A DNA stretch of 64,000 nt from an uncultured Porticoccus sp. (GTDB lineage Bacteria > Pseudomonadota > Gammaproteobacteria > Pseudomonadales > Porticoccaceae): contig CAMYLT010000004.1 of assembly GCA_947259505.1 (NCBI GenBank), positions 62,001 to 126,000 of the forward strand, written 5' to 3'. Below, one piece after another: positions 54,975 to 63,483 of this stretch (position 1 is its first letter; the number at the start of each line of letters is the position of its first letter). Made by a program: the position numbers and the translations under genes. The notes below the pieces were generated by a model. The model did no database searches, was not told the origin of the DNA, and saw only the letters and a program-made list of their open reading frames with translations.

Positions 54975-55883
54975 TTGTTGCTTTCAGCCACGCCACATCA
55001 ACAACTTTCTGATCAACTGGCAGGGGAAGGAGTAAATTTAAAAATTGGACCATTCCATATAAATTTAACCTCTACACTTCCCGGCGTAGCAGACAATCTT
55101 TTTCACCTTTATGGCGCCTACCCCATTCAATCTTCTACAGAACTTATTGATTTTTATATCCAGTTAAAAGCACCTTCAGCCATAAGGCGCTGGATCCGGC
55201 CACAGGCAACCTTCTCATTTGACGGACACCTTCCCTTCAAGCCCCTCCCTCAGAGGCAATCCTTTGCTATGTTTGAGTGGGGATTAAACTGGTGCGTTGC
55301 AAATAATGCTCATCAATATCTAGTGATACACTCTGCCGTCGTTGAAAAAAACGGCAAGGCATTTATATTTCCAGGAACTCCCGGCAGCGGTAAAAGCACC
55401 CTTTGCGCTGGACTCGTCAGCCAAGGATGGAGGCTGCTATCCGATGAAATGGCTCTAGTCTCAATCACAACAGGCTTAATCACACCTATCCCAAGACCCA
55501 TTAGCTTAAAAAATGAGTCAATTGAAATTGTGAAGTCTTTATCGAATGAACTTTACGTTGGGAAGCCTATTCACGACACGGCAAAAGGCGATGTAGCACA
55601 TATGCGACCACCACAAAGCAGCGTCGAAAAAAACGATGTACAAGCCACTCCTGCTGCCGTAATTTTTCCCAAGTACCGCAAGGGAGCGCACACTGAACTA
55701 TCAACATTGAGCAAAGGTCGGACATTTCTTAAACTGGCTGAAAACAGTTTCAACTATCATATATTAGGGTCTATGGGTTTCAATGTATTAACCAATCTGG
55801 TCGAACAGTGTCAATGCTTCAACTTCACTTATCAAAACCTGGATGAGGCATACAGCACACTAGGCAATCTTATCAATGCATGA
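54975..55883 (+). CDS. HprK-related kinase A
   Basis: The 302-residue protein resembles HPr kinase/phosphorylase: HSAVVEKNGKAFIFPGTPGS runs from residue 119, covering the conserved His and the Walker A loop GTPGSGKST (134-142), followed by LLSDEMALVS near 155-164 with the catalytic Asp. It belongs to the HPr-rel-A kinase group (TIGR04352). Similar HprK-like enzymes phosphorylate a Ser in lasso peptides of the paeninodin type. Start is TTG at 54975, preceded by AGGGAA. It may phosphorylate the exported protein or a lipid or sugar; not known. Confidence 0.88.
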   Translation: MLLSATPHQQLSDQLAGEGVNLKIGPFHINLTSTLPGVADNLFHLYGAYPIQSSTELIDFYIQLKAPSAIRRWIRPQATFSFDGHLPFKPLPQRQSFAMFEWGLNWCVANNAHQYLVIHSAVVEKNGKAFIFPGTPGSGKSTLCAGLVSQGWRLLSDEMALVSITTGLITPIPRPISLKNESIEIVKSLSNELYVGKPIHDTAKGDVAHMRPPQSSVEKNDVQATPAAVIFPKYRKGAHTELSTLSKGRTFLKLAENSFNYHILGSMGFNVLTNLVEQCQCFNFTYQNLDEAYSTLGNLINA

Positions 55884-56964
55884 GCCGATCCAACAAAACT
55901 GCCTAACCCGCTTCCTCAGAAATCCTGACGATGAAGCTCCCAACTTTTCCTTAAACGAATGGCAGCTACTCTTTCGCGAGTCGCGTCGTACCAATTTGTT
56001 ATGTCGAATTGCTTACCTGACCAAACAAAAAAAGCTTTTAGGTTACCTTCCCGAAAGACTCAGGGAGCACTTAATAAGTGCCGAACTCCTAGCAAGCACC
56101 AACTTGCGCTCAGTAAAGTGGGAAGTCATACAAATTTATAAGGCGTTAAGTGAATCAAAAATCCCCTTTGCATTACTCAAAGGCGCAGCTTACGTGATGA
56201 GACAAAGCGAAGCATCACATGGTCGCTTATTTGGAGATGTTGATATTCTTGTCAGAAAAGAACACTTAAAGGAAGCGGAAAGAGCCCTTATAAAACACGG
56301 CTGGTTTGGCACGAAGATAGATCCTTACGATCAGAAATACTACCGCACATGGATGCATGAACTCCCCCCCCTGAAGAATCTAAAAAGACAAACAGATTTA
56401 GATGTACACCATACAATTTTGCCACCAACCGCCACTATCAAACCGGATATTCACAAAATCTGGCAATCTTCAGAACCCATACCCGGCTATCCAGGCATGT
56501 ATGTTTTATCGCCCATTGACATGGTATTGCACAGTGCAACTCACCTGTTTCATGAAGGAAGTTTTGACCAAGGACTTCGTGATATCGTCGACCTGGATGC
56601 CTTGCTAAGGGAAGGCTCACAGAAAATTCCGAACTTTTGGCAAGAACTTATGGCAAGAGCTGAGTTGCTAGAGTTATCTCGACCACTCTATTACGGGCTT
56701 CGCTATTGCAAGTTGCTTCTAGGCACACCAATAGCCCTAGAAGACTGCGAGCTCCGCTCTTATAAGATCGCCCCCCCAGCACTCACCAGGCTTATCATGG
56801 ACAAACTATTACTGAAGGCCATGACGCCAAACTACATTGGAAACAAACCTCGCCTATTAGGACTAACCCAGTTTATTTTGTTTGTTAGATCCCATTATCT
56901 GCGTATGCCGTTGAAGCTTTTGATACCCCATCTTTTACGGAAAGCCATCAAGCCCGACACGTAA
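55876..56964 (+). CDS. Nucleotidyltransferase family protein (NTP_transf_5 type), HPr-rel-A cassette
   Basis: The 362-residue protein has the nucleotidyltransferase strand FALLKGAAYVMR near residues 97-108, the metal-binding Asp pair in GDVDILV near 121-127 and TDLDVHHTIL near 173-182. This is the uncharacterised nucleotidyltransferase group that recurs beside HprK-like kinases and PqqD-like proteins in natural-product clusters. It overlaps the kinase gene by 8 bases and ends the cassette. A role in adding a nucleotide or sugar-phosphate to the exported protein or its modification is only a hypothesis. Confidence 0.85.
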   Translation: MHEPIQQNCLTRFLRNPDDEAPNFSLNEWQLLFRESRRTNLLCRIAYLTKQKKLLGYLPERLREHLISAELLASTNLRSVKWEVIQIYKALSESKIPFALLKGAAYVMRQSEASHGRLFGDVDILVRKEHLKEAERALIKHGWFGTKIDPYDQKYYRTWMHELPPLKNLKRQTDLDVHHTILPPTATIKPDIHKIWQSSEPIPGYPGMYVLSPIDMVLHSATHLFHEGSFDQGLRDIVDLDALLREGSQKIPNFWQELMARAELLELSRPLYYGLRYCKLLLGTPIALEDCELRSYKIAPPALTRLIMDKLLLKAMTPNYIGNKPRLLGLTQFILFVRSHYLRMPLKLLIPHLLRKAIKPDT

Positions 56965-56985
56965 ATTTCTTAAGTCACGATGAAA

Positions 56986-57198
56986 CTAGGAGATATGAAG
57001 CTTATTCAACGTCCTGCTGAGAACATCTAATTTAATGAAACAGCCGAAAATCATCACCGCCAACCCTGCATTAAAGAGTGTCAATATCTCAAAACCAAGA
57101 AAATAGTAATTGCCGCTCAGACGAACAAACGTAGACAGAACGCAAAGCAACACCCCTGCATAACCAACCAGACTCGATACAATCGATACAAATTTCAC
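56986..57198 (-). CDS. Small two-helix membrane protein, uncharacterised
   Basis: The 70-residue frame encodes two hydrophobic segments (about 6-27 and 37-53) joined by a short polar stretch with a Tyr pair. It starts with GTG at 57196-57198, preceded by GGGAGAGG, a good ribosome site, which supports translation. It lies between two plus-strand genes on the opposite strand. No family or function was recognised, and it could still be a chance frame. Confidence 0.5.
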   Translation of the reverse strand: MKFVSIVSSLVGYAGVLLCVLSTFVRLSGNYYFLGFEILTLFNAGLAVMIFGCFIKLDVLSRTLNKLHIS

Positions 57199-57297
57199 TA
57201 ACCTCTCCCTTCTAAATTCACTTAGAGTTCAAGCTGCCATTAGTGTTTATCATAACCATTTACGGCAAGAACTTTCCACAAAAGAAAATCCATTAAG

Positions 57298-57326
57298 TTG
57301 CTGATTTTACTTGCTCAATTTATACT
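57298..57326 (+). promoter_or_regulatory. Sigma-70 promoter of the XrtA-associated ATPase gene
   Basis: TTGCTG at 57298-57303 and TATACT at 57321-57326 are separated by exactly 17 bases. The ATG is 44 bases downstream. Confidence 0.6.
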
Positions 57327-57369
57327 GCATTGACCGCCAACATATTGATAAACCTCGGCCCGGATAAAT

Positions 57370-58569
57370 ATGTACGAACAATTTTACGACCTCAAGGCCG
57401 AACCCTTCCGCTTGAGTCCCGATCATAGATTTTGCTTTAACCACAAGAGCTATGCAAAAGCAAAAGCATACATGCAGTATGCTTTCCAGCGCGCCGAAGG
57501 ATTTGTCATGATTACAGGCAGGCCTGGAACTGGCAAAACCACACTGGTAAGCGATCTCATTGAAAGCCTTCGCCAAGATCAGGTTACAGTGGGAATGTTG
57601 GTCTGCACTCAGCTAGGTGCTGACGATCTCTTAAGAATGGTCGCTGATACTTTTGGTCTTCCATCAAATACGGAGCACAAATCACAGCTTTTACAACAGC
57701 TCACCAAACTTTTCGTCAATGGCTACAAATCAGGTAAACGGGCATTATTAATCATCGACGAAGCACAGGATCTATCCACTGGTGCACTAGAAGAGCTGCG
57801 TCTTTTAACGAATTTGCAAATAAACAGGGAACCTCTTCTTCAAATTTTCCTTCTCGGACAAGAAGAACTTCGAAATATCGTGCAACAGCCAAACATGGAA
57901 CAAGTCCACCAGAGACTTGTGGCCGCATGCCACCTCGCATCACTTACAGAAGATGAAACCAAATCTTACATCAAGCACAGACTCTGCCAAGTAGGCTGGC
58001 AAAACGATCCTGCGATTAGCGAAGCTGTTTACCCCGTGATTCACAAGGTAAGTCAAGGAATTCCTAGAAGAATCAACATGATTTGCAGCCGACTGTTTCT
58101 CCATGGCTGCGTTGAAGAGCTTCACCAAATAGGGATAAACGATGCAAAAATTGTTCTCTCAGAGATCGATCAAGAACAACTGACTTCAAGAGAGTTACCC
58201 TCAGAACTCGACTTCACTGTCCCTGATATATATGAAGCAAGCAAGCTCACGACAGAGCATCAGGGTGAACTTAAAAAAAAAATAATTGATCCACAGCCAT
58301 ATACCTCCCCCCCGGTCGCACCGGAGCTTTCTCTAACACCAATGGATTCCCAAGTTAAAGAAGAGTCTCTCAGCGTTGATGACTTTGACGGATCAGTTTC
58401 TTCTGAAAAATATACCGGGCCTGATACCCGAAAAAAGGAACGACGCTCTTATAATGACAGGAGGGCGGCAGTTCGTTACGAACCCGGCAAAAAAGACCGC
58501 CGCCAAAACCCGGGGCGAAGAGGAAAAGACAAAAAGACCGGCAAGTTTCCTTGGCAATTCTGGGTTTGA
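57370..58569 (+). CDS. XrtA/PEP-CTERM system-associated ATPase (ExeA/GspA-like AAA)
   Basis: The 399-residue protein begins MYEQFYDLKAEPFRLSPDHR, a start shared by this XrtA-associated family (TIGR03015), with Walker A GRPGTGKTT near residues 51-59, Walker B LLIIDEAQD near 127-135 and a sensor region with GIPRRINMICSRL near 231-243. The C-terminal 60 residues are Arg/Lys-rich and low in complexity (KKERRSYNDRRAA), probably a basic tail. It may assist envelope assembly in the exosortase system. It ends just before the aminotransferase gene. Confidence 0.9.
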   Translation: MYEQFYDLKAEPFRLSPDHRFCFNHKSYAKAKAYMQYAFQRAEGFVMITGRPGTGKTTLVSDLIESLRQDQVTVGMLVCTQLGADDLLRMVADTFGLPSNTEHKSQLLQQLTKLFVNGYKSGKRALLIIDEAQDLSTGALEELRLLTNLQINREPLLQIFLLGQEELRNIVQQPNMEQVHQRLVAACHLASLTEDETKSYIKHRLCQVGWQNDPAISEAVYPVIHKVSQGIPRRINMICSRLFLHGCVEELHQIGINDAKIVLSEIDQEQLTSRELPSELDFTVPDIYEASKLTTEHQGELKKKIIDPQPYTSPPVAPELSLTPMDSQVKEESLSVDDFDGSVSSEKYTGPDTRKKERRSYNDRRAAVRYEPGKKDRRQNPGRRGKDKKTGKFPWQFWV

Positions 58570-58652
58570 CACAAAGAAAGGTAGGACTAACAACGCCGCC
58601 ATTAAAAACTGATATCTTGATAAACATCATTTTTCGCATACGAGGAACCAAA

Positions 58653-59930
58653 GTGCACGTCGAACAAGCAACCTCCAAACAGCTGCAACAATGGTACGAA
58701 GAACTTACCGCCAAACACCAGTCATTTGTCGTAGGCGGCCTCAATCTCGACCTCACCCGGGGCAAACCCTCGGCCAGCCAGCTGTCGCTGGCCAATGAAC
58801 TGGACGGCGCCCTCGGCGGCAACTTCCTCTCTGACGACGGCACCGACACCCGCAATTACGGCGGCATTGACGGCCTGCCGGGCATGAAGAAACTGGCTGC
58901 GGAGATTCTCGGCAGCAAGCCCGAAGAGGTACTGATTGGCGGCAACAGCAGTCTGACACTGATGTATTTCTCCATCCTGTTTGCCTGGCAGTTTGGCCTC
59001 AACGGTCCCGGCTCCGCCTGGCGCGACGAGCCTGCCGTCAAATTCCTCTGCCCGGTGCCCGGCTACGACCGTCACTTTGCCATCTGCGAAGAGTTCGGCA
59101 TCGAGATGATCAATGTGCCGATGGATGACAACGGCCCGGATATGGACGCGGTAGAAGCACTGATCCGCGACGACCAGTCCATCAAAGGCATCTGGTGCGT
59201 GCCGAAGTACTCCAACCCCACCGGCTGCATATACAGCGCAGATACCGTGGAGCGCTTGGCGAAGCTCGGCAACATTGCCTCAGCTAACTTCCGCGTCTTT
59301 TACGACAATGCGTATGTGGTTCATGACCTGACCGACACCCCGGCCGAGCTACCCAACATCATGGATTACTGCCGCCAACACGGCACAGAAGATTCCGTGC
59401 TGCAATTCGGGTCCACCTCAAAAGTCACCTTTGCCGGTGCAGGCGTTGCGTTCATGGCCTGCTCTGCCAACAATCTGAAGGCCCTGAAAAATCACTTGGG
59501 TATTGCCACCATTGGTCCTGACAAGGTCAACCAATTGCGTCATCTCAGGGTGATCGCCAGCATGGATCAGCTGCGCGCTCACATGATGAAGCATGCCGAA
59601 TTGTTGTGTCCCCGCTTTGACTGTGTACTGAAACATCTACAAGACAGTTTTGGCTCCTCTGACCTGGGCCAATGGAGCACACCTACCGGTGGTTACTTCA
59701 TTTCTTTCGATACCCGCCCCGGACTGGCCAGCGAGGTTGTGAAATTAGCCGCCGAGGCAGGGGTCAAATTGACGCCGGCAGGGGCCACATTCCCCTACGG
59801 AAAAGACCCCGAGGACCGCAATATTCGCCTGGCACCGTCTTTCCCCACGGTGAAAGATATCGACAAGGCTATGGCAGTATTTTGTAATGCCGTGAAACTG
59901 GCCTCTGTGAGCCAACGCCTTAAGCGCTAA
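58653..59930 (+). CDS. Aspartate aminotransferase-like PLP enzyme (subgroup 1c)
   Basis: The start is the GTG at 58653, preceded by CGAGGA, giving 425 residues; the longer frame from 58551 overlaps the previous gene. The segment LDLTRGKPSASQL near residues 29-41 is typical of the class I/II group related to MocR-type aminotransferases (PF12897 type). The PLP lysine is in FGSTSKVTFAGAG near 252-264. It should catalyse transamination of aspartate or a related amino acid. The gene is GC-richer than the EPS genes and followed by a terminator. Confidence 0.85.
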   Translation: MHVEQATSKQLQQWYEELTAKHQSFVVGGLNLDLTRGKPSASQLSLANELDGALGGNFLSDDGTDTRNYGGIDGLPGMKKLAAEILGSKPEEVLIGGNSSLTLMYFSILFAWQFGLNGPGSAWRDEPAVKFLCPVPGYDRHFAICEEFGIEMINVPMDDNGPDMDAVEALIRDDQSIKGIWCVPKYSNPTGCIYSADTVERLAKLGNIASANFRVFYDNAYVVHDLTDTPAELPNIMDYCRQHGTEDSVLQFGSTSKVTFAGAGVAFMACSANNLKALKNHLGIATIGPDKVNQLRHLRVIASMDQLRAHMMKHAELLCPRFDCVLKHLQDSFGSSDLGQWSTPTGGYFISFDTRPGLASEVVKLAAEAGVKLTPAGATFPYGKDPEDRNIRLAPSFPTVKDIDKAMAVFCNAVKLASVSQRLKR

Positions 59931-59950
59931 CCTTTACCGGCCAATAAAAA

Positions 59951-59975
59951 AGGGCAGCCTAAGCTGCCCTTTTTT
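59951..59975 (+). terminator. Bidirectional intrinsic terminator
   Basis: AGGGCAGC (59951-59958) pairs with GCTGCCCT (59963-59970), with a CTAA loop, an A-tract before it and a T-tract after. It ends both the aminotransferase gene and the converging DUF1820 gene. Confidence 0.85.
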
Positions 59976-59997
59976 ATATCGATCGGCCTTTAAGGCC

Positions 59998-60333
59998 TCA
60001 TTCACCTTTGGGTCTCGGCACCACATTCGGGTAGGGGAAAGGCGTAACATTACTGCTACCTTTAACTTCTCTAACCTTACAGGCGCCCTCTTTTTCCACC
60101 TCATCAATTCGCACTACCGAGTGCAAGGGAATAAAGCTGCGCTTGACCGAGGAAAACTCGTTTTTTAACTTTTCTTCGGCGGGATCGACAATCATCTGGG
60201 TGCGCTCACCGAATACAAATTCCTCGACTTCCAGAAAACCCCACAGGTCGCTCTGGTAGACTTGGCGGGCATAGACTTCATACATCTCGCCCTGGTTGAG
60301 GAACATGATTTTATAAATTGGGGCTAACGCCAT
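59998..60333 (-). CDS. DUF1820 family protein
   Basis: The 111-residue cytoplasmic protein begins [19 protein letters not shown] (residues 3-21), continues [13 protein letters not shown] and ends in a proline-rich tail. It matches the DUF1820 family, widespread in Gammaproteobacteria and usually next to miaB. The function is unknown. It is divergent from miaB with about 160 bases between them. Confidence 0.88.
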   Translation of the reverse strand: MALAPIYKIMFLNQGEMYEVYARQVYQSDLWGFLEVEEFVFGERTQMIVDPAEEKLKNEFSSVKRSFIPLHSVVRIDEVEKEGACKVREVKGSSNVTPFPYPNVVPRPKGE

Positions 60334-60495
60334 AGAATTTGCCTGTCCACCGATTCATCAAGGGGGCGAGAGAATACCACAATTTGGGCAAATCTCATCC
60401 AATCCGATCACATGCGTATGGGCTTCCCTGACGCCGACCGCTATAATGCGCAGCCCGATCAATTGCTCACAAATCAACCAACTGCGTCAGAAACC

Positions 60496-61836
60496 ATGTC
60501 CGAACAAAAGGTAAAGAAGCTGCATATCGTCACCCACGGTTGCCAGATGAACGAATACGATTCATCCCGCATGCGCGACCTGCTGGGAGACAGCTACCAG
60601 ATGGTCACTACGGAAAATCCGGAAGAGGCCGACGTGCTGCTGCTCAATACCTGTTCGATCCGGGAAAAAGCCCAGGACAAGGTGTTTCACCAGCTGGGCC
60701 GCTGGCGCCACCTGAAGGAGCGCAACCCCGATCTGCTGATCGGCGTGGGCGGTTGTGTTGCCAGCCAGGAGGGCGATGCTATCGCCAAACGGGCGCCCTA
60801 CGTGGACCTGGTGTTCGGTCCCCAGACATTGCACCGCCTGCCGGAGATGATCGCCGAACGCAAGCAGGGGGACGGCACCACCATCGTCGATATCAGCTTT
60901 CCGGAAATCGAAAAATTCGATCGCCTACCACAACCAGACGCCGACGGGGTCAGCGCCTTTGTGTCCATCATGGAGGGCTGCTCCAAGTACTGCACATTCT
61001 GCGTGGTGCCCTATACCCGCGGCGAAGAAGTCAGTCGTCCCGCAGCGGACATCCTGGCGGAGGTAGCTCACCTGGCAGGCCAAGGTGTACGTGAAATCAA
61101 CCTGCTGGGGCAGAACGTTAACGCCTATCGCGGCGAGATGCCCGACAACCATATCTGTGACCTGGCGGAATTGATTACCTATGTGGCAGAAATTGAAGGT
61201 ATCGACCGCATCCGTTTTACCACCTCACACCCAATGGAATTCTCCGACAGCCTGATTGCCGTCTACGCTCAAGTGCCGGAACTGGTGAGCCATTTGCACC
61301 TGCCCGTACAAAGCGGCTCCGACCGCGTGCTGGCGGCCATGAAACGCGGCCACACCACGCTGGAGTACAAGTCGAAAATTCGTAAACTCCGTCAGATTCG
61401 CCCGGATATCAGCATTTCCTCGGATTTTATCGTCGGCTTTCCCGGAGAAACGGAAAAAGACTTTGAGAACACCATGAGGCTAATCGAGGACATCGGCTTT
61501 GACCACAGCTTCAGCTTTGTTTACAGCGCCCGCCCCGGCACCCCCGCGGCGGATCTGCCCGATGACACACCGGAAGATCTGAAGAAACAGCGCTTACAGA
61601 TTCTGCAAAACCGCATTCAACAGAATGCCATGCGCATCAGCGAAGCCATGGTGGGCACTCAGCAAACCGTGCTGGTCACCGGCATCTCCAAGAAGGATCC
61701 TGGCCAATTACAGGGACGCACTGAAAACAACCGGGTGGTTAATTTCTCCTGTAATGACCGGGCACTGGTCGGCAGCTTTCTTCAACTGACCATCACAGAA
61801 GCCCTACCAAACTCGCTTCGCGGCCAACTCAGCTGA
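60496..61836 (+). CDS. miaB: tRNA-2-methylthio-N6-dimethylallyladenosine synthase MiaB
   Basis: The 446-residue radical SAM enzyme adds the methylthio group to A37 of tRNAs. The N-terminal domain carries [23 protein letters not shown] and [11 protein letters not shown] (three auxiliary-cluster Cys), and the radical SAM site is [16 protein letters not shown] (three Cys, CxxxCxxC). A C-terminal TRAM domain ends the protein. The ATG at 60496 is chosen because residues before it in the longer frame show no homology. It is followed by an inverted-repeat region and ybeZ. Confidence 0.95.
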   Translation: MSEQKVKKLHIVTHGCQMNEYDSSRMRDLLGDSYQMVTTENPEEADVLLLNTCSIREKAQDKVFHQLGRWRHLKERNPDLLIGVGGCVASQEGDAIAKRAPYVDLVFGPQTLHRLPEMIAERKQGDGTTIVDISFPEIEKFDRLPQPDADGVSAFVSIMEGCSKYCTFCVVPYTRGEEVSRPAADILAEVAHLAGQGVREINLLGQNVNAYRGEMPDNHICDLAELITYVAEIEGIDRIRFTTSHPMEFSDSLIAVYAQVPELVSHLHLPVQSGSDRVLAAMKRGHTTLEYKSKIRKLRQIRPDISISSDFIVGFPGETEKDFENTMRLIEDIGFDHSFSFVYSARPGTPAADLPDDTPEDLKKQRLQILQNRIQQNAMRISEAMVGTQQTVLVTGISKKDPGQLQGRTENNRVVNFSCNDRALVGSFLQLTITEALPNSLRGQLS

Positions 61837-61839
61837 ACA

Positions 61840-61906
61840 TTTAATAGCTTCATGCCATATACAAAAAGGAAAAAAGCCCCATTTTTGTATATAAACCGCT
61901 ATTAAA
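61840..61906 (+). repeat. Nested inverted repeats between miaB and ybeZ
   Basis: An outer pair TTTAATAGC (61840-61848) and GCTATTAAA (61898-61906) encloses an inner pair ATATACAAAAA (61857-61867) and TTTTTGTATAT (61882-61892). They can form one long imperfect hairpin of 67 bases. It could be a terminator, an RNase site or an mRNA stabiliser in the miaB-ybeZ transcript. Confidence 0.7.
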
Positions 61907-61972
61907 AGTATTTTCAGTCCCACCCAAAGCGGATATGCTAAAGAGACATCATTGCCGCAGAGGGCGGCCTAT

Positions 61973-63007
61973 TTGGACAATTTGAATCAGCAAACAGCAA
62001 CACATACCATCACTCTCGAGCCCAGCGATACTCGACGACTTGCAACACTCTGCGGACAGTTCGACGAACACCTAAAGCAAATTGAACAACGCCTGAATAT
62101 CGAAATTCGCAACCGCGGTAACGTGTTTGCGCTCTACGGTGACAACGCCACGGCTCAGGCGGCCGGACAATTACTGCAAAATCTCTATCAGGAAACCACT
62201 TGCAAAGGCGATCTGACACCTGACCAGGTGCACCTTGCCATCCAGCAATCCAATACCGAGATGCCTATGGAACATTACGCCGCCAATACCGCCCCAATAA
62301 ATCCCTCAAGCGGAGAAAATGTGGAGAGCTTTACCGTTATCCGCACCAAGAAAGGCAACATCAAGCCGAGGGGCGCGAGCCAGCAAAAATATGTCCGCGC
62401 CATTCAAACCCACGACATCAACTTCGGCGTTGGCCCTGCGGGCACGGGAAAGACCTACCTGGCCGTGGCTTGTGCGGTGGAATCGCTGTTGCGGGATGAG
62501 GTGGAGCGTATTCTGTTAGTACGCCCGGCGGTGGAGGCCGGAGAAAAACTGGGCTTTCTCCCCGGAGATCTGAGCCAGAAAGTGGACCCCTATCTGCGAC
62601 CACTTTATGACGCCCTTTACGAAATGCTCGGCGTTGAGACCGTTGCCAAATTGATTGATCGCAACGTCATTGAAGTAGCACCCCTCGCCTATATGCGCGG
62701 TCGCACACTGAGTAACTCTTACATTATTCTCGACGAGAGCCAGAACACCACCAAGGAGCAAATGAAAATGTTCCTCACCCGGATAGGCTTTGGCTCCACC
62801 GCCGTGATTACAGGTGACACCACCCAGATTGACCTGCCCCGTCGCAGCCAGTCCGGATTGCTGCATGTCTGCCAGGTACTGAAAGACGTAGAAGACATCA
62901 GCTTCACCTTCTTTGGCTCCAAGGATGTGGTACGCCATTCGCTGGTCCAACAGATTGTGGATGCCTACGACAGCCACGAACAGGCTCAGGGCGACGAACC
63001 CAAGTGA
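61973..63007 (+). CDS. ybeZ: PhoH-like ATPase YbeZ
   Basis: The 344-residue protein has the PhoH-domain P-loop GPAGTGKTYLAVA near residues 149-161 and Walker B YIILDESQN near 250-258. TTG at 61973 is preferred, with AGAGGG seven bases upstream; a TTG at 61952 is the alternative. It works with YbeY in ribosome and rRNA maturation. The ybeY gene overlaps its stop (GTGA). The conserved ybeZ-ybeY-corC order supports the assignment. Confidence 0.92.
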   Translation: MDNLNQQTATHTITLEPSDTRRLATLCGQFDEHLKQIEQRLNIEIRNRGNVFALYGDNATAQAAGQLLQNLYQETTCKGDLTPDQVHLAIQQSNTEMPMEHYAANTAPINPSSGENVESFTVIRTKKGNIKPRGASQQKYVRAIQTHDINFGVGPAGTGKTYLAVACAVESLLRDEVERILLVRPAVEAGEKLGFLPGDLSQKVDPYLRPLYDALYEMLGVETVAKLIDRNVIEVAPLAYMRGRTLSNSYIILDESQNTTKEQMKMFLTRIGFGSTAVITGDTTQIDLPRRSQSGLLHVCQVLKDVEDISFTFFGSKDVVRHSLVQQIVDAYDSHEQAQGDEPK

Positions 63008-63477
63008 CACAACTGACCCTAGATATGGAAAATGCCTCTTCCTGCCAGCAAGCGCCAGCATACAAACAAGTCTATCAATGGGCTTCGGCCGCACTGCAAG
63101 AGCTTGGCCATGATGTTGAGCTGAGCGTGAGGATTGTTGATGCAGATGAAAGCGCCGAGCTCAATCAGCAATATCGCCATAAACAGGGGCCCACCAATGT
63201 GCTGTCTTTTCCAGCCGACCTGCCGGAAGACCTCAACCTCCCACTGTTGGGAGACTTGGTGATTTGTGCACCAGTGGTGGAGAGAGAAGCCACTGAGCAG
63301 TCCAAAAGCGCCTTAGCCCACTGGGCGCACATGGTCGTACACGGCTGCCTGCACCTGATCGGTTACGACCACATTGCTGATGACGAGGCCGACGTGATGG
63401 AAACACTTGAAACCAATATACTGGTCGGCCTAGGATTTCCCCCTCCATACCAAGAGACTCTATCCGAGAGCAACTGA
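63004..63477 (+). CDS. ybeY: Endoribonuclease/rRNA maturation factor YbeY
   Basis: The 157-residue protein carries the zinc motif HGCLHLIGYDH (H3xH5xH type) near residues 117-127 and NVLSFPAD near 66-73, as in the YbeY single-strand endoribonucleases that mature 16S rRNA and take part in 70S quality control. Start GTG at 63004 overlaps the ybeZ stop. The gene is followed by corC within seven bases. Confidence 0.95.
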   Translation: MTQLTLDMENASSCQQAPAYKQVYQWASAALQELGHDVELSVRIVDADESAELNQQYRHKQGPTNVLSFPADLPEDLNLPLLGDLVICAPVVEREATEQSKSALAHWAHMVVHGCLHLIGYDHIADDEADVMETLETNILVGLGFPPPYQETLSESN

Positions 63478-63483
63478 CACCCC

